Assembly: GCA_031257135.1 (NCBI GenBank)
Contig: JAIRPH010000052.1
Location: 1 to 5,879, forward strand
Direction: 5' to 3'
Length of the DNA: 5,879 nt
Source of the DNA: Spirochaetaceae bacterium
GTDB lineage: Bacteria; Spirochaetota; Spirochaetia; Treponematales; Breznakiellaceae
Made by a program: the position numbers and the translations under genes. Positions 5,613 to 5,879 of the stretch are shown piece by piece; the stretch's first letter is position 1, and every line of letters begins with the position of its first letter. The notes beneath the pieces are model-generated. The model was not told the DNA's origin. It did not search any database and worked only from the letters and a program-made list of their open reading frames with translations.

Positions 5613-5667
5613 CCCGCCAGCGGGTTCAACGCCGCGGATTTAACGCCGCAGGTTCAAGCCGGCGGGC
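5613..5667. repeat. Direct and inverted repeat block
   Basis: GGTTCAA occurs at 5623-5629 and 5651-5657, and AACGCCGC at 5628-5635 and 5642-5649. The block is bounded by the inverted pair CCCGCC (5613-5618) and GGCGGG (5661-5666), so the whole could fold into one structure. The 9-mer CCGGCGGGC at 5659-5667 is identical to the right arm of the hairpin at 5448-5456, linking this block to the palindrome cluster upstream. Confidence 0.55.
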
Positions 5668-5693
5668 AGATGTAAGGAAAAAAGGAAAAAGAT

Positions 5694-5786
5694 ATGCGTA
5701 AAGAAAACAGTTTTACTACCTACACCCCCCCCCCCCCCGATAGTTTTACTGTCTTTAGACAGAATAGCTGTTCTACCTCGCAATAG
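5694..5786 (+). CDS. Short ORF containing the C14 tract (leader peptide or broken repeat gene)
   Basis: An ATG at 5694 preceded by AAAGGA (5681-5686, 7-nt spacing) opens a 30-codon reading, MRKENSFTTYT, four Pro, then DSFTVFRQNSCSTSQ, ending at TAG 5784-5786. The four prolines come from the poly-C tract. The three NS/DS-F-T units are the first three copies of the downstream repeat array read in frame. Removing one C would let the frame stay open to the window end, and adding one C stops it at once. It may be a leader peptide, the start of a phase-variable or decayed repeat protein, or chance. Confidence 0.3.
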   Translation: MRKENSFTTYTPPPPDSFTVFRQNSCSTSQ

Positions 5787-5877
5787 TATTACTGCCTCGT
5801 TGCACAACAGCGTTACTGCGCGGTATCAAAATAGTATCTCTACTCTTACAAGGAGAAGTATATGCTTGAATATACCC
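5706..5877 (+). repeat. Degenerate 24-bp tandem repeat array, six to seven copies
   Basis: Units begin at 5706, 5739, 5763, 5782, 5806, 5830 and, weakly, 5854. Their lengths are 33, 24, 19, 24, 24 and 24 bp. The conserved core is AAYAGYnTTACTnCCT, in which AGTATTACT is itself an odd-centre palindrome. The first unit is lengthened by the C14 tract and would be 24 bp with five C. The third is 5 bp short. Read in frame, the units give an octapeptide NS-x-T-x4, with copies 1-3 in one frame and copies 4-7 in the next. The array may continue past the window edge. Confidence 0.65.
5725..5738 (+). repeat. C14 homopolymer tract
   Basis: Fourteen consecutive C residues lie within the first repeat unit, 16 bp into the array coordinates above the downstream gene. 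Tracts of this length are prone to slippage and are known contingency loci in several host-associated bacteria, including poly-G tracts in treponemes. Its exact length in this assembly may be uncertain. Confidence 0.9.
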
Positions 5878-5879
5878 TA
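5862..5879 (+). CDS. 5' end of a further gene (partial, off right edge)
   Basis: ATG at 5862 is preceded by a strong AAGGAG (5850-5855) at 6-nt spacing and opens MLEYTL before the window ends. The ribosome site is the main evidence. The start lies inside the weak seventh copy of the 24-bp array, and the repeat-encoded open frame crosses it out of phase, so the true start is not certain. Nothing can be said of function. Confidence 0.5.

Larger units (their letters stand above)
5512..5693. other. Non-coding stretch with promoter and GC-rich repeats
   Basis: I see no gene in this part. It carries a near-consensus promoter (5545-5573), a weak CTAAG/CTTAG stem (5578-5582 and 5592-5596) followed by T7 at 5604-5610, and a GC-rich repeat block (5613-5667). 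An A/G-rich ribosome-site-like segment (5674-5690) follows. It is probably the leader region of whatever begins at 5694 or 5862. Confidence 0.5.

Noticed and set aside
5615..5660. GGTTCAA motifs resembling tRNA T-loops
   Set aside because: The flanking stems do not make a 5-bp T arm, and no D arm, anticodon arm or acceptor stem can be built around them.
5706..5877. A CRISPR array
   Set aside because: Units are contiguous and degenerate, with no unique spacers of uniform length, and no cas gene is present.

Overview
This is a bacterial chromosomal segment of roughly balanced base composition. It carries five complete genes, all on the + strand, between two gene-poor, repeat-bearing intergenic regions. 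Several traits point, with low to moderate confidence, to a spirochete-like organism such as a gut Treponema: sigma70-like promoters that abut start codons, a regulatory-type PTS IIA protein with no adjacent sugar permease, palindromic intergenic repeats and a long poly-C tract. No rRNA or other taxonomic marker is present, so this is an impression and not a demonstration.

Layout. Positions 1-353 are mostly intergenic: a possible divergent gene start at the left edge, a T7-A9-T4 tract, a terminator-like hairpin, an inverted repeat that could be an operator, and two consensus TATAAT boxes. Positions 354-3159 hold a tight amino-sugar cluster: nagA (GlcNAc-6-P deacetylase), nagB (glucosamine-6-P deaminase) and a Cof-type HAD phosphatase. 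The two nag enzymes turn GlcNAc-6-P into fructose-6-P, acetate and ammonia. The residues that make the E. coli deaminase allosterically responsive to GlcNAc-6-P are all present in this NagB. The phosphatase starts one base after nagB ends, in the role NagD holds in enterobacteria but from a different HAD subfamily. No GlcNAc transporter, kinase or recognisable regulator is visible.

Positions 3205-5387 form a second unit with its own promoter. Its first gene encodes a PTS EIIA (fructose/nitrogen type) domain fused to two CBS domains. Two bases later begins a 425-residue ArsB/NhaD (ion transporter superfamily) membrane protein with a clear internal duplication. The arrangement suggests a transporter controlled by PTS phosphorylation and/or nucleotide binding.

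Positions 5388-5879 contain a likely terminator, a cluster of GC-rich palindromes, a near-consensus promoter, and an array of degenerate 24-bp repeats interrupted by a C14 tract. The window ends in the first codons of another gene. This right-hand region is the least explained part. The repeats have a multiple-of-three period and encode an NS-x-T octapeptide, the array changes frame between copies 3 and 4, and the C tract sits inside a short ORF whose length would change with tract length.

Two observations stand out. In both nagA and the EIIA-CBS gene, the putative -10 box ends exactly 6 nt before the ATG and no Shine-Dalgarno sequence is seen, which predicts leaderless mRNAs. In addition, a 15-nt palindrome-associated sequence of the right intergenic region recurs, inverted and with a 2-nt insertion, in the left one, which points to a dispersed intergenic repeat family.
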